Assembly: GCF_026230105.1 (NCBI RefSeq)
Contig: NC_079480.1
Location: 12,442,488 to 12,506,487 of the forward strand
Source: Diorhabda sublineata
Lineage: Eukaryota > Arthropoda > Insecta > Coleoptera > Chrysomelidae
Direction: 5' to 3'
DNA: 64,000 nt
Shown: positions 1 to 12,175 of the stretch, in pieces
How positions within the stretch are numbered: position 1 is the first letter of the stretch
Layout of the letters: every line of letters starts with the position of its first letter
The notes under the pieces: model-generated
Database searches by the model: none
Seen by the model: only the letters and a program-made list of their open reading frames with translations
Told to the model about the DNA's origin: nothing
Program-made: the position numbers and the translations under genes

Positions 1-440
1 TTTCAAGTCTTTCTTTTGAATCTCTTGGGTGTTTGTTGAGGCTTTGTTTTTAATATTGTTTATTCGTCGCTGTTTTGATTTTAACTTAGTTTTTAGGTTC
101 TTCCTATATTTATAAGTTTAATTAAATGGGCCGTTAGTTAGTTTAGATTTAGTTATTTTATTGGTTTAATGTAGGAAAAAGCTAAAAAAAATAATTTTTC
201 AACAGTTGCAAGCTCCAAAAATGGACCCAATCAAGGTCAAACACAGTTAACAAAGTTTTAAAAACAAATACATAAAAATTGATAATAAATAATAATTTAA
301 GAATCCTTACACGACATCCCCTCAAACAAAAAAAGAATTTGTTGGTCATTTGGTGGTTAAAGTTGTATGCCAATTGATGGTATTTCTTAGGAAAGTTTTG
401 AAGTGCTTCCAATCGTGGTAAGATTCTCTCTATACGTATT
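1..440. other. AT-rich sequence, no gene seen
   Basis: Only short open frames without recognisable motifs. No repeat structure or transposon end was found. Confidence 0.5.
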
Positions 441-815
441 TTGATCGTACACCATGGAAAGAAAACAATAAAACCAGATGCTTCCCGGTTAAAGCCACTT
501 CAACAATTACCTCCCTCTACTGATACCACCAAATTTTCTGAGATTTATCCACTCATCCAATTCAAACACTTTCCATTAACTAGTGAGCAAACAAAAGCAT
601 TTGAGCAGCTCAAAAGTGCCATTTATCGTATATGTTTGATGAAGCTACTTTTAGAGTACAAACTGATGCATTTGAGTAAGCAATTGCTGCTCAACTATCT
701 CAATGTGGAAGACCTGTCGCTTTTTTTCGAAAACTCACAAAATCTGTAGAAAAGGAGGCATATGCCATAGCAGAGGCTCTTCGAAAATAGAGACATTTTC
801 TGATTGATCGTGCAC
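441..815 (+). pseudogene. Gypsy-like RT/RNase H polyprotein relic
   Basis: Fragment of the palm-to-RNase H part of a Ty3/gypsy-type LTR retrotransposon polyprotein. Translated pieces in order are KPDASRLKPLQQLPP (end of the RT thumb), FPLTSEQTKAFEQLKSAI (RT/RNase H connection), TDAFE then AIAAQLSQCGRP (RNase H TDAS-like start), and VEKEAYAIAEALRK (RNase H helix with its catalytic Glu region). The first two blocks read in one frame and the RNase H blocks in another, so at least one frameshift is present, and a stop sits inside ALRK*RHFLID. The usual residues between LQQLPP and the FPLTSEQ block (the stretch with the YYSKW-type motif) are missing, which points to an internal deletion. No LTRs or integrase are seen around it. 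In a live element this part would convert genomic RNA to cDNA in cytoplasmic particles; here it is dead. Confidence 0.75.
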
Positions 816-2021
816 GATGCACCAGCTCCAAAGAAGAATGTCTTGTTTCTGACCCAAAATACCTTAAAAACCTGTCCGCTAGCCAAGATTGCCTCAGTTC
901 GCGTTTGGTACATTACGCAACTAACTATGTCGCCTGAATTAACTCACACTGCTTGCTCTAGTAGTGCCTTTCTCCCTCACTTTGTTTTTATTATTCGCAA
1001 AATTTCGTTTTTGCGAGCTGAAACCTAATTTTACTTAGGACTAACCTATCTGCAGATCTCTTCTTCGTTCTGCGACAATGTCGCACTATCGTTCGTTGTT
1101 CTGGTTTGGGGTGCACCAGCAAAGCCACATCTACAGCAAGAGCAAGAATTTCTGCGTTCAAAACTCAATCTTGATTACGACCCCATATTTTGCTGTCTGT
1201 GGTGATTTCGATGTTAATATGATAATTTTCAAATCAACTTTCAATGTTTTAAAAAACGCAATCCTGTGTTTCTATAAAAAAGGAGAAATATAAAGGGCGA
1301 AACGTTTCCAAATAGGAAGCTTATATAGGTATAAAAACATCAAAATACGGGATTCTAAAAACGATCCGACAACAACGCTCAATATCATCAATATAAATAT
1401 TAAAAGTCTGCCGTGATTTTATAATTTCACGACCCGATCTAGTTAGTTATGGATGGAGGTCACGGTTGTGAGATTATCTCTATTTAGTCGTCCCCCATGC
1501 AGACGATTTATCTATTGTTTTACTGTCTCGTTTGTCTCTCTCTCTCCATCGCACAATGCAATGCTAATTGCACTCAGTAAACTACAAACAGGTGTCAGAG
1601 GAATCTTTTTACCTTTCTCTCTCTCTTTCGCTAAGGTCGTCGAAATAACAATCAAGTGAGGCACGTGCGTAATTTAATCTCAAATTACCTTCTACCGTGA
1701 TGTTTTGGCAAACCGCGAGAATGTCCTAAGACATTATTATCGCTCTGGGACGGCTTTCGGACTTTCTACAATGTTTGTCTTCGAGTAAAGGCGGGTAAAT
1801 ACATGCATTGAAATTAATACGTGTATTTAAACGATTATTTTATCTCCATTGTTAATAGTTTAAACTAAATTTTACTGATAATATCATCAATAGTTACACT
1901 CGTATCTCTCTGATGAAGAATCTTTAAAACTAAATTATAGGATGAATCAGTTTATTACAGGGTAAATATTTAGTCATTAGTGATAATTTTAAGTTATTTG
2001 TAATTGTCGACTGTGTGTTAG
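816..2021. other. No gene seen; mixed AT-rich DNA
   Basis: Short open frames at 804-1028, 1078-1293 and 1453-1659 show no family motif. Bases about 1110-1160 resemble 6696-6744 (shared agcaagaatttctg core). CT-rich tracts occur near 1535 and 1615. Confidence 0.4.
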
Positions 2022-5000
2022 AACATCGTCTCATTTGTCATTAATACGAGGGTGGTTTGAAAAATTTTCGATTTATGATATGACATCTGTAGGTACGCCG
2101 TTTGCATTAATGCCTGAGTCAACACCCTTAAGCTTCTTATTTTCAAACAAATATCAGTAAAATTTCGATTTAAAGGGGGAACTGAAATATTATTCTTAAC
2201 GCTTCATTCTTAAATACTCAAACTCAAGGTATGTTAGCTTGTTGTGGAAGGATGGTTTTATTTTCACCATCGTCTCATTTGTCATTAATACGAGGGTGGT
2301 TTGAAAAATTTTCGATTTATGATATGACATCTGTAGGTACGCCGTTTGCATTAATGCCTGAGTCAACACCCTTAAGCTTCTTATTTTCAAACAAATATCA
2401 GTAAAATTTCGATTTAAAGGGGGAACTGAAATATTATTCTTAACGCTTCATTCTTAAATACTCAAACTCAAGGTATGTTAGCTTGTTGTGGAAGAATGGT
2501 TTTATTTTCAACATCGTCTCATTTGTCATTAATACGAGGGTGGTTTGAAAAATTTTCGATTTATGATATGACATCTGTAGGTACGCCGTTTGCATTAATG
2601 CCTGAGTCAACACCCCTAAGCTTCTTATTTTCAAACAAACATCGGTAAAATTTCGATTAAAGGGGGGAACTGAAATATTATTCTTAACGCTTCATTCTTA
2701 AATACTCAAACTCAAGGTATGTTAGCTTGTTGTGGAAGAATGGTTTTATTTTCAACATCGTCTCATTTGTCATTAATACGAGGGTGGTTTGAAAAATTTA
2801 CGATTTATGATATGACATCTGTAGGTACGCCGTTTGCATTAATGCCTGAGTCAACACCCTTAAGCTTCTTATTTTCAAACAAATATCAGTAAAATTTCGA
2901 TTTAAGGGGGGGAGATTTCAATTTTTGTTTCAAAGATTTAAACTGTAATATTATTCTTAACGCTTCATTCTTATATACTCAAACTCAAGGTGTTGTGGAA
3001 GAATGGTTTTATTTTCAACATCGTCTCATTTGTCATTAATACGAGGGTGGTTTGAAAAATTTACGATTTATGATATGACATCTGTAGGTACGCCGTTTGC
3101 ATTAATGCCTGAGTCAACACCCTTAAGCTTCTTATTTTCAAACAAACATCGGTAAAATTTCGATTAAAGGGGGGAACTGAAATATTATTCTTAACGCTTC
3201 ATTCTTAAATACTCAAACTCAAGGTATGTTAGCTTGTTGTGGAAGAATGGTTTTATTTTCAACATCGTCTCATTTGTCATTAATACGAGGGTGGTTTGAA
3301 AAATTTTCGATTTATGATATGACATCTGTAGGTACGCCGTTTGCATTAATGCCTGAGTCAACACCCCTAAGCTTCTTATTTTCAAACAAACATCGGTAAA
3401 ATTTCGATTAAAGGGGGGAACTGAAATATTATTCTTAACGCTTCATTCTTAAATACTCAAACTCAAGGTATGTTAGCTTGTTGTGGAAGGATGGTTTTAT
3501 TTTCACCATCGTCTCATTTGTCATTAATACGAGGGTGGTTTGAAAAATTTTCGATTTATGATATGACATCTGTAGGTACGCCGTTTGCATTAATGCCTGA
3601 GTCAACACCCCTAAGCTTCTTATTTTCAAACAAATATCAGTAAAATTTCGATTTAAGGGGGGGAGATTTCAATTTTTGTTTCAAAGATTTAAACTGTAAT
3701 ATTATTCTTAACGCTTCATTCTTATATACTCAAACTCAAGGTGTTGTGGAAGAATGGTTTTATTTTCAACATCGTCTCATTTGTCATTAATACGAGGGTG
3801 GTTTGAAAAATTTACGATTTATGATATGACATCTGTAGGTACGCCGTTTGCATTAATGCCTGAGTCAACACCCTTAAGCTTCTTATTTTCAAACAAACAT
3901 CGGTAAAATTTCGATTAAAGGGGGGAACTGAAATATTATTCTTAACGCTTCATTCTTAAATACTCAAACTCAAGGTATGTTAGCTTGTTGTGGAAGAATG
4001 GTTTTATTTTCAACATCGTCTCATTTGTCATTAATACGAGGGTGGTTTGAAAAATTTTCGATTTATGATATGACATCTGTAGGTACGCCGTTTGCATTAA
4101 TGCCTGAGTCAACACCCCTAAGCTTCTTATTTTCAAACAAACATCGGTAAAATTTCGATTAAAGGGGGGAACTGAAATATTATTCTTAACGCTTCATTCT
4201 TAAATACTCAAACTCAAGGTATGTTAGCTTGTTGTGGAAGAATGGTTTTATTTTCAACATCGTCTCATTTGTCATTAATACGAGGGTGGTTTGAAAAATT
4301 CTCGTTTTATGATATGACATCTGTAGGTACGCCGTTTGCATTAATGCCTGAGTCAACACCCTTAAGCTTCTTATTTTCAAACAAATATCAGTAAAATTTC
4401 GATTTAAGGGGGGGAGATTTCAATTTTTGTTTCAAAGATTTAAACTGTAATATTATTCTTAACGCTTCATTCTTATATACTCAAACTCAAGGTGTTGTGG
4501 AAGAATGGTTTTATTTTCAACATCGTCTCATTTGTCATTAATACGAGGGTGGTTTGAAAAATTTACGATTTATGATATGACATCTGTAGGTACGCCGTTT
4601 GCATTAATGCCTGAGTCAACACCCTTAAGCTTCTTATTTTCAAACAAACATCGGTAAAATTTCGATTAAAGGGGGGAACTGAAATATTATTCTTAACGCT
4701 TCATTCTTAAATACTCAAACTCAAGGTATGTTAGCTTGTTGTGGAAGAATGGTTTTATTTTCAACATCGTCTCATTTGTCATTAATACGAGGGTGGTTTG
4801 AAAAATTTTCGATTTATGATATGACATCTGTAGGTACGCCGTTTGCATTAATGCCTGAGTCAACACCCCTAAGCTTCTTATTTTCAAACAAACATCGGTA
4901 AAATTTCGATTAAAGGGGGGAACTGAAATATTATTCTTAACGCTTCATTCTTAAATACTCAAACTCAAGGTATGTTAGCTTGTTGTGGAAGAATGGTTTT

Positions 5001-6190
5001 ATTTTCAACATCGTCTCATTTGTCATTAATACGAGGGTGGTTTGAAAAATTCTCGTTTTATGATATGACATCTGTAGGTACGCCGTTTGCATTAATGCCT
5101 GAGTCAACACCCTTAAGCTTCTTATTTTCAAACAAATATCAGTAAAATTTCGATTTAAGGGGGGGAGATTTCAATTTTTGTTTCAAAGATTTAAACTGTA
5201 ATATTATTCTTAACGCTTCATTCTTATATACTCAAACTCAAGGTGTTGTGGAAGAATGGTTTTATTTTCAACATCGTCTCATTTGTCATTAATACGAGGG
5301 TGGTTTGAAAAATTTACGATTTATGATATGACATCTGTAGGTACGCCGTTTGCATTAATGCCTGAGTCAACACCCTTAAGCTTCTTATTTTCAAACAAAT
5401 ATCAGTAAAATTTCGATTTAAAGGGGGAACTGAAATATTATTCTTAACGCTTCATTCTTAAATACTCAAACTCAAGGTATGTTAGCTTGTTGTGGAAGGA
5501 TGGTTTTATTTTCAACATCGTCTCATTTGTCATTAATACGAGGGTGGTTTGAAAAATTTTCGATTTATGATATGACATCTGTAGGTACGCCGTTTGCATT
5601 AATGCCTGAGTCAACACCCCTAAGCTTCTTATTTTCAAACAAACATCGGTAAAATTTCGATTAAAGGGGGGAACTGAAATATTATTCTTAACGCTTCATT
5701 CTTAAATACTCAAACTCAAGGTATGTTAGCTTGTTGTGGAAGAATGGTTTTATTTTCAACATCGTCTCATTTGTCATTAATACGAGGGTGGTTTGAAAAA
5801 TTTTCGATTTATGATATGACATCTGTAGGTACGCCGTTTGCATTAATGCCTGAGTCAACACCCTTAAGCTTCTTATTTTCAAACAAACATCGGTAAAATT
5901 TCGATTAAAGGGGGGAACTGAAATATTATTCTTAACGCTTCATTCTTAAATACTCAAACTCAAGGTATGTTAGCTTGTTGTGGAAGGATGGTTTTATTTT
6001 CACCATCTCCTCATTTGTCATTAATACGAGGGTGGTTTGAAAAATTTTCGATTTTAAGGTTTCGAATTTTTTTGTAGATAGCAGTAGCTACGCCGTTTGG
6101 ATTAATGCTTGAGTCAACACCACTTAAGCTTTTCAAACAAAAATCAGTAAAATTTCGATATAAGGGTGTGAGTATTCAATTTCACCATGG
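2022..6190. repeat. Satellite array with 751-bp higher-order repeat
   Basis: About 17 head-to-tail monomers. The basic unit is 244 bp, recognised by ttcttaacgcttcattctt, tacgagggtggtttgaaaaa and acgccgtttgcattaatgcc. Every third unit is about 263 bp because it gains about 29 bp (ggagatttcaatttttg followed by tttcaaagatttaaactg) and loses 10 bp (atgttagctt). The resulting 244+244+263 = 751-bp trimer repeats cleanly: equivalent points fall at 2440, 3191, 3942, 4693 and 5444. The array opens abruptly near 2022 and its last unit (about 6035-6180) is clearly diverged, as expected at an array edge. Each 244-bp unit carries a 64-codon minus-strand open frame (for example 2196-2390, 4937-5131), absent in the 263-bp variant. 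The frame is best explained by homogenisation of copies, not by coding. Confidence 0.95.
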
Positions 6191-6191
6191 C

Positions 6192-6474
6192 CAGCGTCGG
6201 ATTTAGGGAAGGTCTAGGGGGTATGAAGCCCCGGGCTCCGAGCAGGTAGAGGCTCCACAAAATTATTAATTTCATCATTTAGTTTTAAAAATATATTGGA
6301 TTCGGTGTAAAGTTTGCATTGTTTTTCAAAATTTGTTTAGAAATTCAAATAAAATGTACGGTCTTTAAAATTAAAGCGAGATTAGATTTTGATTAATTTT
6401 TACTTCGAACTGATTTTGATATCTTCAGTGGGCGATTTTTGCCTTGGGCCTCACTACTTCTTAATCCAACACTG
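6192..6474. mobile_element. hAT-type MITE, 283 bp
   Basis: Left end reads cagcgtcggatttaggg and the reverse complement of the right end reads cagtgttggattaagaa, an imperfect terminal inverted repeat beginning CAGNG as in hAT elements. The flanking 8-mers accatggc and actgtagc agree at 5 of 8 positions, compatible with an old 8-bp target duplication. The interior has no transposase frame. It sits exactly at the right edge of the satellite array. Confidence 0.65.
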
Positions 6475-6889
6475 ACTGTAGCAGTGTCGAAAGTAGAGAG
6501 ACGTTTATTTTAAACGTGCTACAGGTATATCGGACAGGATTAGGTTAATTGAAGAGATTATAAAAGAGGTTGTTCTGTGAAAAGGCCGAAAATATCGTGA
6601 ATACGCACTTATAAAGCGAACGTTTACCAGCACCTGCTCAAAATGAGGAACAGCAGCCTGTCTATACCCAAACACAGCCGGTGAACTGCAAAGGACGATG
6701 CACCAGCATAGCCTCAACAACAGCAAGAATTTCTGTGTTCGAAGCGTACAAAGTCGGGTTTTTGTGAACAAACTCACTCTTTCACACGTACTCACATATA
6801 CGCATGCACGCTCACATAAACAAACTCAATTACGTAACTTCAACATTCGAATGTGGGGTTATGTGAACTTATTCTTTAGCATCTAATTC
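6475..6889. other. No gene seen
   Basis: A 96-codon minus-strand open frame (6505-6795) and a 62-codon plus frame (6698-6886) overlap each other, and neither has a recognisable motif. Contains the segment similar to 1110-1160. Confidence 0.35.
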
Positions 6890-7250
6890 AGAGGAACTTG
6901 CTTATGTGGTATGACAATTCGGTAAAAATCTAACATACCGAAGTATTGACGCAGTTGCTTAACTGCTTGCAGCTGTGGGTGACCGATTTGGCCTCAACAT
7001 TTTCGGATTTCTTCGTTGTCAATGGCGTAACCGAGAAACCGTTGACGCCATTGGTGATGGTCTCTGCATGGGCTTTTTGCCAATATATGTAGCGTTGCGA
7101 CCCAACTGTTGGATAATCTTGCTGTGCTCAGATAGATCATCGCATCGAATTCTCTTTAGGCGGTTTACGAATTTTTCCGAGGCCAGCCGACGAGATTTGC
7201 TTATTGTCGGTTGTTCCAGTGTAATTTTGATTCCGTTATAAATCGATGTA
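6890..7250 (-). pseudogene. Gypsy-like reverse transcriptase relic
   Basis: Read on the minus strand, the 7250 end encodes SKSRRLASEKF, matching the block just before the RT domain of Ty3/gypsy polyproteins (PRRLSPEKF-like). The 6890 end encodes AVKQLRQYFGMLDFYR, the RT thumb motif (VKQLRRFLGMLNFYR-like). These two blocks are normally separated by the whole catalytic palm, so about 150 residues including the YxDD box are deleted. At least one frame change and stops separate the blocks. The orientation is opposite to the relic at 441-815, so they are not one element. Confidence 0.7.
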
Positions 7251-8864
7251 AAAAATCAGACTCATTTCACTTAAACCGGGTCAATAAGATTTGAAAAATG
7301 TTCATTCGAAGTCCTTAAGGTCCTAAGTGAGCAAATGCGAAACTTCAGTCAATGATTTCTTCCATTTGCCTGACTTATTTCCTTCCAGAAACAAATAGTT
7401 AATTGTCAAACGTAACCAAGTGCCCAAATTGGCTGGAAATTTTGTCTTTCATCGCATGCGCAAATATATGTGCTGACATCTTCAGGTTGAAATCGGAAAC
7501 TTTTCCAACAATCTTCGTATGTTTACTATACACAGTCAATTTTAATTGTATCTAATCAACACAGTCGGCAACTTTTTTAATCTAGTCATAAGTATCTAAA
7601 AATATAAACCAGTAACGCCGGGCGCCTCCTATTCAATATACTTTCATAATTATGTCAGCACCACGTGTCAAAGCTTTCCAATAATATTAAATCACGACCG
7701 AAAAGTCGACAGGTGTCGTGAGCCCTTTCAAACAAGGTCGAATGAGAATACAAAGTTTTTTTTTTTCGAACAAAAGATGCACTTGTCATCTCACACTTCA
7801 AATATACGACACAAAACGTACACACATCTACCTACTGACCTAGTCAAACAAGTGTCGAGCGACGACTTCCTCTTTATTATTTGGCTTTTTGGCGCTAATT
7901 GCGATTATTGCTCCACCCTCTTTTATGTCCAATTAAATAATAGGAGGTCTGGCAATTTAGCACTTGATTGTCGTCGACCGAAGCGGTGTCTATGTAATTT
8001 CGACTCTTTTTTTTTTATTAGATTATTTACTGTCGACTCGTGCCAATCTCAACCAACAGGTTGGCATTTTCGACACGGGATAATAATTCGATCAGATGTT
8101 ATTAGAAGTGGAGCTGATAAAAGCGGCGCCTAAGTTATTCATACAAATACTGACTTTCAAAGCATTTTCCTTCTTTATTTTGTGGAGTATTTCGCTTTGT
8201 TAAACAAGTTCCGGAATTATTTGGTTTTGTTTGTTTCTGTTTAGAAACGTATTTAATAGAGAAACCGCGTAGTCTTTCTAAAGTCAACGTGAAAAGATAT
8301 TTTTAATGCCATTGATGACAAACGTCGTTTAATACGTTTTCCATGGAATTTTAAATGCATTTGGTTCAAAAAAATGACAATGAGGCATAAATATGAAATT
8401 TGTTGATTTTGGTTGCCATTCAATTGTTTTTTTAAATCGAAATCCGTCCAATTACAGGTTATATTAATTTAGATGTGAAATTTTGATAGGTTATGTAGTT
8501 ACGAATGTCGTTTTCACAAAATTTGTTTTTTCAAAATCTAGAAGAAATGCATAGATCAGTATATTTATTAATACAATGATCATTTTCATCAATATACGTT
8601 GTTTCTAAAAACAGGCGTTTTTGTAGTTATATATCTAATGACCTGCATATAAAACATGTTCAGCAAGCGAGCATATGTCAGGGTACCATTGTTATAGGTT
8701 CTTCGGTTGGTGTGTGCCTTCGTAGACTGATCAATCAATATATTTTCTATCACAATACAAACAAGGAAATCCATACTAACTATGTTAGGGATGTTAGGGA
8801 TTATACGCATTTTAGCAAATAGTCAACTCATTAAACCGTACAGGCATACAGCCCGACAACACAC
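7251..8864. other. No gene seen
   Basis: The longest open frame (7777-8133, plus, 118 codons) shows no family motif, and its end is simply T-rich with a GC-richer tail. No array or transposon end was recognised. Confidence 0.4.
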
Positions 8865-9300
8865 TCATGAATTGGACAGGTTGACATTCTAAGTCAACTG
8901 CTTTTCAACTTTGCTTAAGACCACATAATGACCTGACGTTTTTCAGATTCAACCAAATGGCAGAACTGTTCAATATGAAGATAACTATCCGCAAGGAAAA
9001 GTCCATGACGAAAAATTGGCGATAGACGATAAAATTATAGAACAAGTTCTGAACTTTAGCTTTATAAGAACTGTAACTTAGAGCAATAAAAACATCTATG
9101 TGGAACAAATTCATGACCACCTCAAGCAAGGTGCGGGTATACAAAACAGTTGAACGTCCCATATTAACCTACGCAGCGGATGCAAACAAGACAAAACTTC
9201 TCCGAACAACAGAGATGAAAACCATTACATATTTAGACAGATTAAAATTCAAAATCAGCAAGTTTGTAATAATCTCTGAATGTATGAATTGTAAATATTA
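8865..9300 (+). pseudogene. LINE (non-LTR) reverse transcriptase relic
   Basis: Broken 3' half of a LINE ORF2. Pieces include the VDILSQLLFNFA-like block (QGDxLSPLLFN, RT domain 4), then a NMKI.I.KEKSMT-like block read in another frame, LAIDDKIIEQVLNFSF (the conserved segment after the YADD box), and VRVYKTVERPILTYAAD...KTKLLRTTEMK (RT thumb and beyond). The YADD region is missing and frameshifts separate the blocks. This lineage is the common insect endonuclease/reverse-transcriptase LINE annotated as jockey- or RTE-like. The relic at 13,489 is the same family but retains a different deletion. Confidence 0.75.
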
Positions 9301-9344
9301 AAGTAGTACAGAAAAATTAGGCCATTTTGTGCTAAAACCTTAAA

Positions 9345-11855
9345 TTAACTTGGGCGGTTTTGATTCTTTATATAGAATAGCTCGAAAACTATGACGTATT
9401 CGAAAAAAACTGCTGTTACAAATAATGTAGAGTACAAATTTCTCTACAAAAAAATGTGCCAGATATTTGTTCCTAACCTCAAAATTTTCACCTTAAAATG
9501 GGTTCATACACTCACAAAGATTTGGAATCGCGTATAACTCGAAATCTACGAGAAATTCGAAACAAAGTACTGGAGCAAAAAATGTACAGCACAAAATTCT
9601 CTACAGATTGGTCTGTACGCATTTTTTCTTTACCTCAAAATTTTTACCCAAAAATGGGTTCATGTACACAAAAATGTTTTGAATTGCGGATAACTCGAAA
9701 ACTATGACGAATTCGAAACAAAGTACTGGAGCAAAAAATGTACAGCACAAAATTATCTACAGATTGATCTGAACGCATTTTTCTTTACCTCAAAATTTTT
9801 ACCCTAAAATGGGTTCATGTACACAAAAACGTTTTGAATTGCGGATAACTCGAAAACTATGACGAATTCGAAACAAAGTACTGGAGCAAAAAATGTACAG
9901 CACAAAATTCTCTACAGATTGGTCTGTACGCATTTTTTCTTTACCTCAAAATTTTTACCCTAAAATGGGTTCATGTACACAAAAACGTTTTGAATTGCGG
10001 ATAACTCGAAAACTATGACGAATTCGAAACAAAGTACTGGAGCAAAAAATGTACAGCACAAAATTCTCTACAGATTGGTCTGTACGCATTTTTTCTTTAC
10101 CTCAAAATTTTTACCCTAAAATGGGTTCATGTACACAAAAACGTTTTGAATTGCGGATAACTCGAAAACTATGACGAATTCGAAACAAAGTACTGGAGCA
10201 AAAAATGTACAGCACAAAATTATCTACAGATTGATCTGAACGCATTTTTCTTTACCTCAAAATTTTTACCCTAAAATGGGTTCATGTACACAAAAACGTT
10301 TTGAATTGCGGATAACTCGAAAACTATGACGAATTCGAAACAAAGTACTGGAGCAAAAAATGTACAGCACAAAATTCTCTACAGATTGGTCTGTACGCAT
10401 TTTTTCTTTACCTCAAAATTTTTACCCTAAAATGGGTTCATGTACACAAAAACGTTTTGAATTGCGGATAACTCGAAAACTATGACGAATTCGAAACAAA
10501 GTACTGGAGCAAAAAATGTACAGCACAAAATTCTCTACAGATTGGTCTGTACGCATTTTTTCTTTACCTCAAAATTTTTACCCTAAAATGGGTTCATGTA
10601 CACAAAAACGTTTTGAATTGCGGATAACTCGAAAACTATGACGAATTCGAAACAAAGTACTGGAGCAAAAAATGTACAGCACAAAATTCTCTACAGATTG
10701 GTCTGTACGCATTTTTTCTTTACCTCAAAATTTTTACCCTAAAATGGGTTCATGTACACAAAAACGTTTTGAATTGCGGATAACTCGAAAACTATGACGA
10801 ATTCGAAACAAAGTACTGGAGCAAAAAATGTACAGCACAAAATTCTCTACAGATTGGTCTGTACGCATTTTTTCTTTACCTCAAAATTTTTACCCTAAAA
10901 TGGGTTCATGTACACAAAAACGTTTTGAATTGCGGATAACTCGAAAACTATGACGAATTCGAAACAAAGTACTGGAGCAAAAAATGTACAGCACAAAATT
11001 ATCTACAGATTGATCTGAACGCATTTTTCTTTACCTCAAAATTTTTACCCTAAAATGGGTTCATGTACACAAAAACGTTTTGAATTGCGGATAACTCGAA
11101 AACTATGACGAATTCGAAACAAAGTACTGGAGCAAAAAATGTACAGCACAAAATTCTCTACAGATTGGTCTGTACGCATTTTTTCTTTACCTCAAAATTT
11201 TTACCCTAAAATGGGTTCATGTACACAAAAACGTTTTGAATTGCGGATAACTCGAAAACTATGACGAATTCGAAACAAAGTACTGGAGCAAAAAATGTAC
11301 AGCACAAAATTCTCTACAGATTGGTCTGTACGCATTTTTTCTTTACCTCAAAATTTTTACCCTAAAATGGGTTCATGTACACAAAAACGTTTTGAATTGC
11401 GGATAACTCGAAAACTATGACGAATTCGAAACAAAGTACTGGAGCAAAAAATGTACAGCACAAAATTCTCTACAGATTGGTCTGTACGCATTTTTTCTTT
11501 ACCTCAAAATTTTTACCCTAAAATGGCTTCATGTACACAAAAACGTTTTGAATTGCGGATAACTCGAAAACTATGACGAATTCGAAACAAAGTACTAGAG
11601 CAAAAAATGTACAGCACAAAATTCTCTACAGATTGGTCTGTACGCATTGGTTCCTAACCTCAAAATTTTCACCTTAAAATGGGTTTATACACTCAAAAAG
11701 ATTTGGAATCACGAATAACTCGAAAACTATGAGGAATTCGAAACAAACTGCCGGAATAAAAAATGTGGAGCACAACATTCTGTACAAAAAAGGTTTCAAT
11801 GTTTTCATAACCTCAAAATTTCCATTATGAAATGGATTTGAACGCTCAAAAAACT
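9345..11855. repeat. Satellite array, 155/156-bp monomers
   Basis: About 16 tandem units marked by gaattgcggataactcg, gaattcgaaacaaagtact and ggagcaaaaaatgtacag. Spacing of gaattgcgg at 9681, 9836, 9992 and 10148 gives 155 or 156 bp. Two variants exist: 156-bp units with attctctacagattggtctg, and 155-bp units with attatctacagattgatctg (near 9750, 10220 and 10990). The first unit and the last one or two units are divergent and resemble each other (both carry gttcctaacctcaaaatttt and aagatttggaatc), so the middle has been homogenised. Open frames across the array are incidental. Confidence 0.95.
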
Positions 11856-11999
11856 CAAAAGATGGATTTCATGTGTTATATACATGAAAATATTATTAAT
11901 CGCAGTTTTCATGTGCTACTAGAACGTAAATTGGTTTGAATTCGCGCTGGCGGGAATTCGCAAACGGATTCACCGGCTTTCGGCGTCGAGGGAGATTTA

Positions 12000-12175
12000 C
12001 TCAGAAATAGTGGCTCCAACGAAAAAATAACGACAGACCATTTTATAGCAAATTTTGTGCTCTACATTTTTTGTTCGGTTTTTTTCGAATTCCTCTTAGT
12101 TGTCGAGTTATTCGCGTTTCAACATTTTTTTGAGTTACAAGTTCCAAAATTTCGAAAACCCGTACCCTTAATTTT
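12000..12175. repeat. Diverged inverted copy of the 156-bp monomer
   Basis: The reverse complement contains cgaataactcgacaacta, gaggaattcgaaaaaa and aaaaaatgtagagcacaaaa, matching the monomer core in order. It lies about 150 bp beyond the array in the opposite orientation. Confidence 0.75.

Noticed and set aside
2196..5882. Ten identical small genes on the minus strand
   Set aside because: They are one frame per satellite monomer; copy homogenisation keeps them alike and no family motif is present.
2022..6190. CRISPR array
   Set aside because: Repeat units are 244-263 bp without spacers of unique sequence, and the context is eukaryotic.
441..7250. One gypsy element spanning the first satellite
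   Set aside because: The two gypsy-like relics are in opposite orientations and neither has an LTR.
7777..8133. 118-codon plus frame as a gene
   Set aside because: No recognisable motif, T-rich low-complexity middle and no supporting signal.
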